Under the pieces are notes generated by a model. The model saw nothing but the letters and a program-made list of their open reading frames with translations. It was not told the origin of the DNA and ran no database searches. From Candidatus Zipacnadia bacterium (GTDB lineage Bacteria; Armatimonadota; UBA5377; JALGUK01), in assembly GCA_029820875.1 (NCBI GenBank), contig JALGUK010000057.1, positions 1 through 8,997 on the forward strand: 8,997 bases of DNA, given 5' to 3'. Made by a program: the position numbers and the translations under genes. Below, one piece after another: positions 1-6,974 of this stretch. How positions within the stretch are numbered: position 1 is the stretch's first letter; each line of letters begins with the position of its first letter.

Positions 1-218
1 GCCATTCCCGTGTACCACATCATGTATTCTCCGGTCTCCACCCACCTCAACACACAGATGTGCAACACCCCAAGCGCCTCCCACGAGTCTGTTCCCCTCT
101 GCAGAACCGGGTTCGCAGGCGACTTGACGTATTCAAAGTACTCCGGGCCGAAGTTTTCCATCCTGCTCATACCCGTCGCTCCTGCAATACCCAGAAACAG
201 TGCGAGCGTTCTTAGCAT
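1..218 (-). CDS. Secreted GH32/GH43-like beta-propeller glycosidase, N-terminal fragment
   Basis: Partial gene: only the first 72 codons are in the window and the rest lies beyond position 1. The start is ATG at 218-216, with a GGGAG purine run about 12 nt upstream. Residues 1-16 (MLRTLALFLGIAGATG) look like a short signal peptide, suggesting export. The mature start has the pattern NPVLQRG, a Trp a few residues on, and then EYMMWYTGM. This matches the first blade of five-bladed propeller hydrolases (NPVL...W...Y.MWYTG), which cleave glycans. Family assignment rests on these motifs only; substrate and catalytic residues cannot be seen. It follows the broken SMP-30 gene on the same strand after 41 bp, so the two probably formed a sugar-catabolism operon. 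Whether the rest is intact is unknown. Confidence 0.6.
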   Translation of the reverse strand, partial: MLRTLALFLGIAGATGMSRMENFGPEYFEYVKSPANPVLQRGTDSWEALGVLHICVLRWVETGEYMMWYTGM

Positions 219-259
219 TCGCCGTGACTCTCCCTATCCGTTACTCCCGTCCCGCTTTC

Positions 260-1119
260 TTATCGCTCCTTGGTCCACTTCAACCCTTTGATATTCAGCC
301 CAATGCGATAGACGGACGTACGCGCTGTAATGTACAGCGTTTTGAGGTCCGAACCGCCGAATGTGCAGTTTGCTGGGACCTCGAATGTGCAGTTTGCTGG
401 GACCTCTGGCGTCTCGATGGTTCCGATGTGCTCTCCCGCGGGCGAGAATACCCACACTCCTCCTCCTGCAGCACAGTAAACGTTCCCCTCTTCATCAAGC
501 GTCATCCCATCCGGCACGCCTTCATTCTCCGACTCAAGCGAAGCGAAGTCCCGCCCGTCGCTTACACCGCCGTCTTGTGCTATTGCGTAGGCCCGTATGG
601 CCTTACGCGCCGAGTCCGCGCTTATGCCCAGCCCGTTCGGCCGCGTCATATCATCTACAACGCGCGTGATTTCCCCTCGCGCCGAAATCCTATACACTCC
701 TTCGCATGGTTGTTCCCTCGGTCGGTCCCCCAACCCGTAGCTGGGATCGGTGAAGTAGATTGTTCCATCCCTTGCAATCGTGCAGTCATTCGGGCTGTTG
801 AACCGCCCGTCCTTGAAGCGCTCCGCGAGCACCGTCACGACCTTTTCAGGAGTGATTCGTACCACCATTTATCGCAAGTCCATTCGCCTTCTCGCTCGGC
901 CGAAGGAATACAGCTACATGCCCCGCACTGTCCATCTTGTATACGGTGTTCGCCGGAATGTCGCTGAAATAAAGCAGCCCGTCCAGACCCCAGGCCGGCC
1001 CCTCTGTGAACTGGTGCCGCCTTTTCCACCATCGCTCCCTCCGGCACAATGCCGGTAAAGCCTCTCGCTATCAGCACCAGCGCGCCGCTTGCAATAACCA
1101 CCCAGTGAAACATGGCCAT
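260..1119 (-). pseudogene. Degraded SMP-30/gluconolactonase-like gene
   Basis: The remains of a calcium-dependent lactonase-type six-bladed propeller (SMP-30/LRE family) are spread over three frames. Frame 1 starts with ATG at 1119 and gives an N-terminal hydrophobic segment (VVIASGALVLIA), a likely signal peptide or anchor. Around 1015-1030 the frame changes, continuing with FTEGPAW, LYFSDIPANTVYK and KANGLAI. Near 868-880 it changes again, to VVRITPEK, NSPNDCTIARDGTIYFTD, PNGLGI, GVPDGMTLDEEGNVYCA and NCTFGGSDLKTLYIT, ending at the TAA at 260-262. At the second junction the usual DxxGRLLACExGxRR stretch (about 15 residues) is missing. A further in-frame loss of about 8 residues is likely after GISAD, where relatives read KTLYVADS. 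A 24-bp duplication repeats the PANCTF motif. All neighbours are intact, so inactivation is more likely than poor sequence. The family is confident; the ancestral substrate is unknown. Confidence 0.85.
359..406. repeat. 24-bp perfect tandem duplication
   Basis: Positions 359-382 and 383-406 are identical. On the minus strand the repeat adds eight residues in frame (EVPANCTF twice) to the SMP-30 pseudogene, doubling the conserved Asn-Cys stretch ahead of the FGG-D turn. It looks like a slippage duplication. Confidence 0.97.
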
Positions 1120-1306
1120 CCACTCCAGTCCGTTTAAGCATTGGCCGCATATGCCATTATCTTCCCGTTGTGCGCCAGGACAACCTCCGCATCCGTGTAT
1201 CGCCTTCAATTCGACAAACGGTTTCGATGCAGCAGTTTGCAGGAAATATTCAATCTGTGCGCGAATAAATTAACGCTTTTCCCAGAGCGTAACGGGGGGG
1301 CGTTCG

Positions 1307-1314
1307 AAGGGGGG
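1307..1314 (+). promoter_or_regulatory. Ribosome binding site setting the GTG start of the response regulator
   Basis: AAGGGGGG lies 6 nt ahead of GTG at 1321. The open frame extends upstream to 1141, but that part encodes no recognisable domain, and the receiver fold begins directly after this GTG. The site therefore decides the start. Confidence 0.65.
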
Positions 1315-1320
1315 AACACA

Positions 1321-1695
1321 GTGGCAACCTACAAGATTTTGACGGTGGACGATGACGATGCGATTCGTTGCTTGGTGCGCGAAAACCTGGAGTTGGCTGG
1401 CTATGAGGTGGTTGAGGCCGTCGAAGGAAGGGAGGCATTGCAAAAGATAGAGCAGGAACGCCCTCACCTCATCGTCCTGGACGTGAAGATGCCCGTAATG
1501 GACGGCTGGCAGGTCTTGCGGACCATCCGCTCCAATCCCGAGACCGAGAGCCTTCCGGTTGTCATGCTTACCGTTCTGGCTGATGACGCGAATATCGCTC
1601 AAGGGTGGGGCATCGGCGCAGACTTCTACCTCACCAAACCGTTTGAACCCCAGCAACTTGTCGAGATTGTGGACCGCTTGCTCGCAGACACGTAG
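1321..1695 (+). CDS. Stand-alone response regulator receiver protein (CheY-like)
   Basis: A single-domain receiver of 124 residues that takes phosphate from a histidine kinase. From the GTG start, the acidic cluster is D10-D13, the phosphoacceptor is D54 (LIVLDVKMPVMDG), the switch Thr is T84 (VVMLT) and the conserved Lys is K106 (LTKPF), so all catalytic positions are present. No output domain follows. The sequence differs clearly from the CheY of the nearby operon: it has the RSNPETESLPVVMLT loop typical of PleD/hybrid-type receivers. It converges on cheA with a 45-bp gap and is divergent from the broken lactonase gene, so it has its own promoter. Its kinase partner and output are unknown. 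Proximity to cheA makes a role in chemotaxis possible but unproven. Confidence 0.9.
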   Translation: MATYKILTVDDDDAIRCLVRENLELAGYEVVEAVEGREALQKIEQERPHLIVLDVKMPVMDGWQVLRTIRSNPETESLPVVMLTVLADDANIAQGWGIGADFYLTKPFEPQQLVEIVDRLLADT

Positions 1696-1710
1696 CGTAG
1701 CCGCCTGTGC

Positions 1711-1729
1711 GCCGGCAGGTATTGCCGGC
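1711..1729. terminator. Hairpin between convergent genes
   Basis: GCCGGCA and TGCCGGC form a perfect 7-bp GC-rich stem around a 5-nt loop. It sits between the stop of the response regulator (1695) and the stop of cheA (1743). No T-run follows on either strand, so intrinsic termination would be weak. The placement suits a shared bidirectional terminator or an mRNA 3' end stabiliser. Confidence 0.4.
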
Positions 1730-1740
1730 ACCATGCTGTC

Positions 1741-3891
1741 TTAGTTCCAGCGTGCAAGCCCTCTTGCTGTCTCTTGTGCTAATTCTGCAACCCCATCCGG
1801 CGCCAGCACCATAACTACTTCACCATTCTCCAATATCGCCGCCCCCATTATCCCTCGCAGCTCTCCGAACTCCCAGCGCAACTCCTTCAGCATTACCTCT
1901 TGATGCTCCTCGATTCGATCCACTATTACACCCAAGCGTTTCTCGCCCAACTTCAGCACAACTACCGGCAACTCCTCACGGTTCGCCTCCTCCGTCTCTC
2001 CCAACTCCATTACGTCTTGCAGCCTCACCAGTGGCAAAAGACTCCCGCGCAGAAAAGTAGCTTCTTGCCTGTCGATTGTTCGGACCGCTGCCTTCCTTAT
2101 GCGCGTCGTCTCAGCAACCGCCTCCAATGGGACCCCGTAGCGCTGCTTACAGGCGCTTATCAGCAGCAGGTCCATCATTAGTCTCTTGACAGGAATGGTC
2201 AATCTGAGTGTACTTCCTTTTCCCGGCTCCGACAGGATATCCACCCGCCCGTTTAGCTCCTTCATTGTCGCCGCCACGACATCCATACCCACTCCGCGGC
2301 CCGAAATGTCGGTTACCTGCTCCATCGTGCTGAACCCAGGCCTAAGTATCAGTCGCAGCGCATCCTCATCGCTGAGCACCTCTGCTTCCTCCACCGTAAT
2401 CATCCCCTTCTCGACCGCCTTCCGCCGGATTTGCTCCGCATCCATCCCTCGCCCGTCGTCAATAACCTCAATTACAATGCTCTCTCCTTCCCGCCTCGCC
2501 TGCAGTATGATTCTCCCCTCAGGGGCCTTCCCTTGCGCCTTTCGCTCCTCGGAAGTCTCAATTCCATGGTCCGCTGCATTGCGAATCGCATGCATTAACG
2601 GATCGCCCAACCGGTCGAGTACCGCCTTGTCAACAAGCGTCTCCCCGCCGCGCGTAACCAGTTCCACTTCCTTATGCCTCGCTCGAGCTACATCCCGTAC
2701 CACTCGCGGAAACTTTTGGAAAATAGTCCGGATAGGCAGCAGCCGCATGTTCAAAAGAATTGTTTGCAGCTCCTCGGATATCCGTTCGCTCAGATCTGCT
2801 GCGTTTGCAAGCTCCCCTACTTCATCGCCAATTTCCGACAACCGCATTGCGTGAAGTGCCTTTGTCACCCGTGAAACCCGCGCTGAAACCACTGCCGATT
2901 CCCCGATTAAATTCATTAAGCTGTCCAGCACTCTCATGTCCACTCGGATTCCCCGCGCCCCCGCCAGCCGTTGCTGTCCTTGCTTCGTCAGCGCCTGCTC
3001 AACATCTTCGGGCTTTACCTTCTTCTGCTCTATCAGAATCTGCCCGATGGGTGCCTGCCTCTTCAACGCATCTTGAATATCGCCGGGGCTGACCTTCCCC
3101 TCCGAAACCAGAATCTCTCCCAGAAGCTGTACATCTTCCCCTTCTTCTGCGGCACCCCCGCGCTCGCTCATTGGAACCACTTGCACATCGGCCACCTCTG
3201 CCTGCGCCTGCACCCTCTGCACAATCGCCTCCGGCTCTATCTCCGATGCAAGTACTACCCTGAACTTCCTTTCAAATCTCTCTGCTTCGATTTCGCTTCG
3301 CGCGGGTACTGTCTTGAGCACCCTTCCAAGTCCTGCCAACTCCGCAATGACGAGAGTCGCTCTAACCCCCTTCATCACGCAGTCTTCTGACAGCGTGACC
3401 AACACGTCCACGGCCGCTTCCCCGGCGGCGAGCATCTCCTGCACCGGCATTGTAGCCTCGTCAATTGGCTCCGACACGTCCGAACAAGCCTCAGCCTCCT
3501 GTCGTTCGCTGTCTGCTGCAACCGCACCCAGCAGTTGCAACACGCCGGAAATTTCTATATCCCCGTCGTCTCCGCCGGCCCTCTCACTCAACCGTTTTAT
3601 CATGTCCAGCGACGTGAGCAGGACGTCCACTAACTCCGCATCCACTTCTCTCGTCCCGTCTCGTACCTTCCCCAGCGCACTCTCGAGCGCATGCGTCACC
3701 TGGGCGAGTTTATCAAGCCCCAGCGATGCCGCACCTCCCTTGAGCGTGTGGGCCACTCGAAAGAGCTCCTGTATAAGCGCTGTGTCAGCCCCCGGTTTTT
3801 CCAGTTCCAGAATATCTTCCTCGAGAGTGGCGATCTGTTCATCGCTCTCAGCCAAAAAAACTTCCAGGAGCTCAGTCATATCAATTTCCAT
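1741..3891 (-). CDS. cheA: Chemotaxis histidine kinase CheA
   Basis: The central cytoplasmic chemotaxis kinase (716 residues), which autophosphorylates and feeds CheY and CheB. Domains in order: HPt/P1 about 1-105 with phospho-His H48 in HTLKGG; acidic linker; P2-like CheY-binding domain about 158-241; two adjacent 25-residue MshEN/GspE-N-like motifs at 257-304; P3 dimerisation from about 316 (MRVLDSLMNLIGE); HATPase about 375-566 with N-box N438 (HAIRNAADHGIE), G1 box DDGRGMD 478-484, GFST 519-522 and GRGVGMD 531-537; and CheW-like P5 about 567-716. All nucleotide-binding boxes are intact. The chosen ATG has AGGGG close upstream; ATG at codon 5 is an alternative. It is the last gene of the fliM-cheB-cheY-cheX-cheA unit, 26 bp after cheX. 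The P2/P3 insert is the only departure from the textbook layout. Confidence 0.97.
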   Translation of the reverse strand: MEIDMTELLEVFLAESDEQIATLEEDILELEKPGADTALIQELFRVAHTLKGGAASLGLDKLAQVTHALESALGKVRDGTREVDAELVDVLLTSLDMIKRLSERAGGDDGDIEISGVLQLLGAVAADSERQEAEACSDVSEPIDEATMPVQEMLAAGEAAVDVLVTLSEDCVMKGVRATLVIAELAGLGRVLKTVPARSEIEAERFERKFRVVLASEIEPEAIVQRVQAQAEVADVQVVPMSERGGAAEEGEDVQLLGEILVSEGKVSPGDIQDALKRQAPIGQILIEQKKVKPEDVEQALTKQGQQRLAGARGIRVDMRVLDSLMNLIGESAVVSARVSRVTKALHAMRLSEIGDEVGELANAADLSERISEELQTILLNMRLLPIRTIFQKFPRVVRDVARARHKEVELVTRGGETLVDKAVLDRLGDPLMHAIRNAADHGIETSEERKAQGKAPEGRIILQARREGESIVIEVIDDGRGMDAEQIRRKAVEKGMITVEEAEVLSDEDALRLILRPGFSTMEQVTDISGRGVGMDVVAATMKELNGRVDILSEPGKGSTLRLTIPVKRLMMDLLLISACKQRYGVPLEAVAETTRIRKAAVRTIDRQEATFLRGSLLPLVRLQDVMELGETEEANREELPVVVLKLGEKRLGVIVDRIEEHQEVMLKELRWEFGELRGIMGAAILENGEVVMVLAPDGVAELAQETARGLARWN

Positions 3892-3917
3892 TGCCCCTGT
3901 TCCCTTTCGCCCAAGTT

Positions 3918-4385
3918 CTAACTAGACTTCTCTACCAGCGCAAGGCTGATTTCCATCTTCCCGAATTGTGTCCGAACCGGCACTACTAACGAAGGTGTTA
4001 TTGTTGTGATTTCCGTACCCACTCCTCGTATCATCGAAGGCGGCGTTATCTGGCAGTTGTATCCCACGGCCGAGAGACTTGTCATTGCACCTCCGCTGAT
4101 CATGTTCGCCATTTCACCGATGGCGCTCGCTGCCATTTCATCGAACGCCGTTGCAGGCTGCCCCAGCATGGCGCCGGCGATTTTCTGAGCCGTCGTAAGC
4201 GCCATCCCATATACTGCTACCCCCTCAATATCCCCGTTGACTCCGATTACCACGTTAAGTTGCTGCGCTGTGAACGTCTTGCCTTTACGCAGTGCAAGTG
4301 CTCCCCTTTCCGTCTCAAGCCCCGCCACCATGGACAGAACGTGAAACGTGCTCTGAACAAATGGCTCGACGAATTCGGCCTTCAC
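3918..4385 (-). CDS. cheX: Chemotaxis CheY-P phosphatase CheX
   Basis: A 155-residue CheC/CheX/FliY-family protein that speeds hydrolysis of CheY-P and so ends the motor signal. The start is GTG at 4385, fixed by a strong GGAGG 7 nt upstream and by the typical opening KAEFVEPFVQST. One phosphatase motif is visible, E91-x-x-N94 in AIGEMANMISGG. CheX carries one such motif, whereas CheC and FliY usually carry two, which supports CheX. There is no signal peptide or membrane segment. It begins 14 nt after the cheY stop codon and its ribosome site abuts that stop, so translation is probably coupled to its substrate's gene. cheA follows 26 nt downstream. CheX is usually a dimer; nothing suggests loss of function. 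Confidence 0.9.
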   Translation of the reverse strand: MKAEFVEPFVQSTFHVLSMVAGLETERGALALRKGKTFTAQQLNVVIGVNGDIEGVAVYGMALTTAQKIAGAMLGQPATAFDEMAASAIGEMANMISGGAMTSLSAVGYNCQITPPSMIRGVGTEITTITPSLVVPVRTQFGKMEISLALVEKSS

Positions 4386-4392
4386 GACCTAA

Positions 4393-4400
4393 CCTCCTCT
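4393..4400 (-). promoter_or_regulatory. Strong ribosome binding site for cheX
   Basis: AGAGGAGG on the minus strand begins at the last base of the cheY TAA stop and lies 7 nt before the GTG of cheX. It justifies the non-ATG start and points to cheY-cheX translational coupling. Confidence 0.75.
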
Positions 4401-4762
4401 TAACTGCCTGTCGCCTTCGCGGCTGCCTGCAATACCTTTTCCGGCTCAAACGGTTTCATAATGTAATCCTTCGCACCTGCCTGTATTGCCTCCATCACCT
4501 GCTGCTGTTGTCCCACAGCCGTGCACATCACTACATACGCATTTGGGTCGACGGACATAATCTCCTTGGTCGCTGCAATTCCATCCATCTGTGGCATCGT
4601 GATGTCCATGAATACTACGTCCGGCGTGGCCTCCTGGTATGTGGCCAATCCGGCGGCTCCATTCTCCGCCTCGAGAACCTCATAGCCCGCTCCCTCCAGG
4701 ATTTTGCGCAGCATCATCCTCATAAACAGCGCGTCGTCAACGGTTAAAGCAGTCTTTCCCAT
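4400..4762 (-). CDS. cheY: Chemotaxis response regulator CheY
   Basis: A 120-residue receiver that, when phosphorylated by CheA, binds FliM and changes flagellar rotation. Landmarks from the ATG at 4762: D9-D10, phosphoacceptor D53 (VVFMDITMPQMDG), T81 (VVMCTAVGQQ) and K103 (IMKPF). The MGKTALTVDDALFMRMML opening and the DPNAYVVMCTAVGQQ stretch are very close to what I recall of Thermotoga-type CheY, which also starts at MGK and is 120 residues long. The frame stays open upstream, with ATG at 4774 and TTG at 4789, but these would add non-conserved residues. GGAG lies just before 4762, at a rather short 3-nt distance. It is preceded by cheB (82-bp gap) and followed by cheX (14-15 bp). The exact start is the main uncertainty. 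Confidence 0.93.
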   Translation of the reverse strand: MGKTALTVDDALFMRMMLRKILEGAGYEVLEAENGAAGLATYQEATPDVVFMDITMPQMDGIAATKEIMSVDPNAYVVMCTAVGQQQQVMEAIQAGAKDYIMKPFEPEKVLQAAAKATGS

Positions 4763-4844
4763 TGGCTCCACCATTTCTTTTTTGAGCAAGCCATATCAAA
4801 TTATGCTCGCTCGCATTTCCGTGCTATGGATGATGACCTGATGT

Positions 4845-5918
4845 TCAGGCCGCCGGCACTACTGCATCCACTATCGCCTCCGCAATATCTTCAATCGGCA
4901 GCACCCTCCGCGCGGCTCCCCTCCTAATCGCCTCCTTGGGCATGCCGAAAATTGTGCTCGTCTGTTCATCTTGCGCGATCGTCACGCCGCCTGACTTGTG
5001 AAGCGCGAGCATCCCCTCCGCTCCGTCCGCCCCCATTCCCGTAAGAAGTACTCCTACCGCATCACCACCGTATGTATCAACCACCGACTCCATCAGAACG
5101 TCCACGGAGGGGCGGTGTAGCGCATCCTCCGGTTCCTTCGTCAGTATGATTTTGCGCCGACTGTTGCCTCCAACTCGCATGTGAATGCCTCCAGGCGCCA
5201 AGTAGGCCCTCCCTGGCATCATCGTCTCCATCGGCTCAGCCTCCTTCACCCGTAAGTTGCTCGCCTCGTCCATCCGTGATGCGAATGACCCCGTAAAGGC
5301 ACCTGGCATGTGCTGAACAATCAGCACCGGAACTGGTAGATCTCCCGGCAGCAGCGGAACTACGTCCATCAATGCCTTCGGCCCGCCTGTTGATGCCCCT
5401 ATCGCTACGACCGACCGCCGCGGAGCCCCCCTTCCGGCGACCCTTTTGCGCGTAGGTCGCGGCTTCTTACGTGCAGGACCGAACACTTTTGCCTTTGCTG
5501 CCGCCTTCACTTTCTCGACAATCGTGTAAGCCTGCTCTCGAAGGCTTTTGATTCCGTGAACCCCAGGCTTGGGCACGAAATCTACAGCCCCGAGCTGTAG
5601 CGCCGTTATAGTCGTCTGGGCGCCTTCCTGCGTGAGCGCGCTGACCATGACACAAGGAAGGGGGGCCTCCGCCATAATCCGGCGAAGCATCGTAAGGCCG
5701 TCCATAACCGGCATCGTCACATCAAGGGTCACTACGTCCGGCTTAAAAGTCTCTACCATGCGTAGGCCCTCTGCCCCGTTGGAGGCAGTGCCGACCACTT
5801 CGATGGCTGCGTCTTGTTCCAGAACCTGGCGGAGCATCCGGCGCACCAGCGCGGAATCATCTACAATCAAAACCCGCACGCGCCCTGGACGCGAATGGCT
5901 TGTCGTTTCTGCCTCCAT
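4845..5918 (-). CDS. cheB: Chemotaxis protein-glutamate methylesterase/glutaminase CheB
   Basis: A 357-residue response regulator-enzyme that removes methyl groups from receptor glutamates (and deamidates glutamines) for adaptation. The receiver domain spans about 14-130, with D20-D21, phosphoacceptor D66 (VVTLDVTMPVMDG), a Ser at the switch position (MVSALT) and K117 (VPKPG). A basic linker at about 140-168, rich in Lys, Arg and Pro, leads to the catalytic domain. The catalytic triad is complete: S176 in GASTGGP, H203 in VQHMP and D298 in TGMGADG. Length is normal for the family. The ATG at 5918 has AGGTG 8 nt upstream. The partner methyltransferase cheR is not in the window. It lies 72 bp after fliM, and a sigma28-like promoter at that junction may drive cheB and the genes after it. 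Confidence 0.97.
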   Translation of the reverse strand: MEAETTSHSRPGRVRVLIVDDSALVRRMLRQVLEQDAAIEVVGTASNGAEGLRMVETFKPDVVTLDVTMPVMDGLTMLRRIMAEAPLPCVMVSALTQEGAQTTITALQLGAVDFVPKPGVHGIKSLREQAYTIVEKVKAAAKAKVFGPARKKPRPTRKRVAGRGAPRRSVVAIGASTGGPKALMDVVPLLPGDLPVPVLIVQHMPGAFTGSFASRMDEASNLRVKEAEPMETMMPGRAYLAPGGIHMRVGGNSRRKIILTKEPEDALHRPSVDVLMESVVDTYGGDAVGVLLTGMGADGAEGMLALHKSGGVTIAQDEQTSTIFGMPKEAIRRGAARRVLPIEDIAEAIVDAVVPAA

Positions 5919-5975
5919 GAAATATCACCTACGTCATCGAATCGCATCCATGGTTGGAAGGCCTTGCCTCATTTG

Positions 5976-6003
5976 TTATCGGCCTTATCTTCATCCTGTT
6001 TTA
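5976..6003 (-). promoter_or_regulatory. Candidate flagellar sigma28 (FliA) promoter for cheB-cheY-cheX-cheA
   Basis: On the minus strand GCCGATAA (5983-5976) is an exact copy of the sigma28 -10 consensus. TAAA (6003-6000) matches the -35 core. The spacer is 16 nt against the usual 15. The -35 lies in the last codons of fliM and the -10 lies 57 nt ahead of the cheB start, as expected for a late chemotaxis promoter. No transcription evidence is available. Confidence 0.5.
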
Positions 6004-6974
6004 GCACGCAGTGGCGCCAGTACTTCACGGATCTCCACCGCAACTCGCTTGCCCCGATATCCAGGCACGCCGCGGAAGCAAACTCTATCGCCGACTACAA
6101 CGTCCGCATATTCCCCGACATCTCTGCTTAGTTCCACGATGTCACCCTTCTTCAAACGCATCAGCTCGCCTATCATGATTTCCCCGCTTCCCAGTTCAGC
6201 CCGCACCAGCACCTTCACTCGCTTAAGAGCGGCTCGCACTTGGACCCGCATCGTCCCATCTTGGCTCTTCGGTTGTAAGGCGGCAGCTTGTGCCCGTTGC
6301 AACTGCTCCCGTATGGGAAGCAGCATGCTGATTGGGATGCACATCGTGCTTGAACCGCTGACCTCCCCCAACCCCAACTCCATTACCGCCAGTACCACCG
6401 GCTCGGATTCCGCCATGTTGTTGACATGTGCCGGCGGAATCAGCAGTTGGCTGAGTCTCGGCTTGATACCAAGCGTCTCTCGCGCAGCGGTCTCAAGCCA
6501 CCCGCTTAGGCGCTCCATAACGCCGCTTATCAAGCTCATCTCGGGCGGTGTCGGATCTCGGTCCGGCGGCGAGGTCGGCCCCTCCCACCCCATCATCCTT
6601 TCTACTATGGCGAAGGCCACGTTGAAGTTGATTTCCCAAAGAACGTTTCCCTGTAAGGGCGGGCATGCGATCTCCCCGATTACCGTTCGGTCCGGAATTC
6701 CGGCGAGGAAATCCCGATACCGCCCTTCTTCAATCAACGTCAGTGAACACTGGACTGCAGACCGGAGGTAGCCTCTGAGGTTCTGTTCGATGTAGCGTGA
6801 CAGCTTCTCTACAACTTCCCGAAGCGCATCAATAGCATGTTGCGAAAGCTGGGACCCCTCCCGGAAGTCATATTGCCTCACCTCGGTCCATTGGCCGCTT
6901 CGTCCTTCCCCCTCCTCCTGAAACATTGAGTTCCACAATGCATCAATTTCGTCTTGTGAGATAACCGGTTCCAT
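5991..6974 (-). CDS. fliM: Flagellar motor switch protein FliM
   Basis: A 327-residue C-ring protein that receives CheY-P and passes the signal to FliG. The N-terminal peptide ISQDEIDALW (residues 5-14) is the CheY-P binding motif. YDF (35-37) opens the linker to the CheC-like middle domain, about 45-225. The C-terminal SpoA domain, about 245-320, contains LKKGDIVELSRDVGEYADVVV. Length is normal. One oddity: the FliG-contacting GGxG loop reads GWEG (129-132), with Trp in place of the second Gly. The ATG at 6974 has only a weak purine tract upstream (CAGG about 12 nt away), but the conserved N-terminal motif fixes the start. It is the first gene of the unit, followed by cheB. FliN, its usual partner, is not encoded here. 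Confidence 0.95.
   Translation of the reverse strand: MEPVISQDEIDALWNSMFQEEGEGRSGQWTEVRQYDFREGSQLSQHAIDALREVVEKLSRYIEQNLRGYLRSAVQCSLTLIEEGRYRDFLAGIPDRTVIGEIACPPLQGNVLWEINFNVAFAIVERMMGWEGPTSPPDRDPTPPEMSLISGVMERLSGWLETAARETLGIKPRLSQLLIPPAHVNNMAESEPVVLAVMELGLGEVSGSSTMCIPISMLLPIREQLQRAQAAALQPKSQDGTMRVQVRAALKRVKVLVRAELGSGEIMIGELMRLKKGDIVELSRDVGEYADVVVGDRVCFRGVPGYRGKRVAVEIREVLAPLRAKTG

Noticed and set aside
200..967. 255-codon plus-strand open frame over the lactonase region
   Set aside because: It is antisense to the SMP-30 remnant, whose motifs are clear; no motif is seen in this frame.
2186..2854. 222-codon plus-strand open frame inside cheA
   Set aside because: It is antisense to the CheA catalytic core, with Ser-rich composition and no recognisable motif.
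4763..4789. Upstream TTG/ATG extension of cheY
   Set aside because: The added residues are not conserved in CheY proteins, and TTG at 4789 has no ribosome site. The MGK start at 4762 fits the family length.
5919..5975. An 11-codon ATG frame between fliM and cheB
   Set aside because: Very short, with no clear ribosome site and no conserved pattern; it lies just downstream of the putative promoter and is most likely untranslated leader.
5569..6771. 400-codon open frame on the plus strand across cheB and fliM
   Set aside because: It runs antisense to two well-supported genes, is low-complexity Ser/Arg/Thr-rich, and shows no domain or ribosome site. It is a shadow of the minus-strand codon bias.
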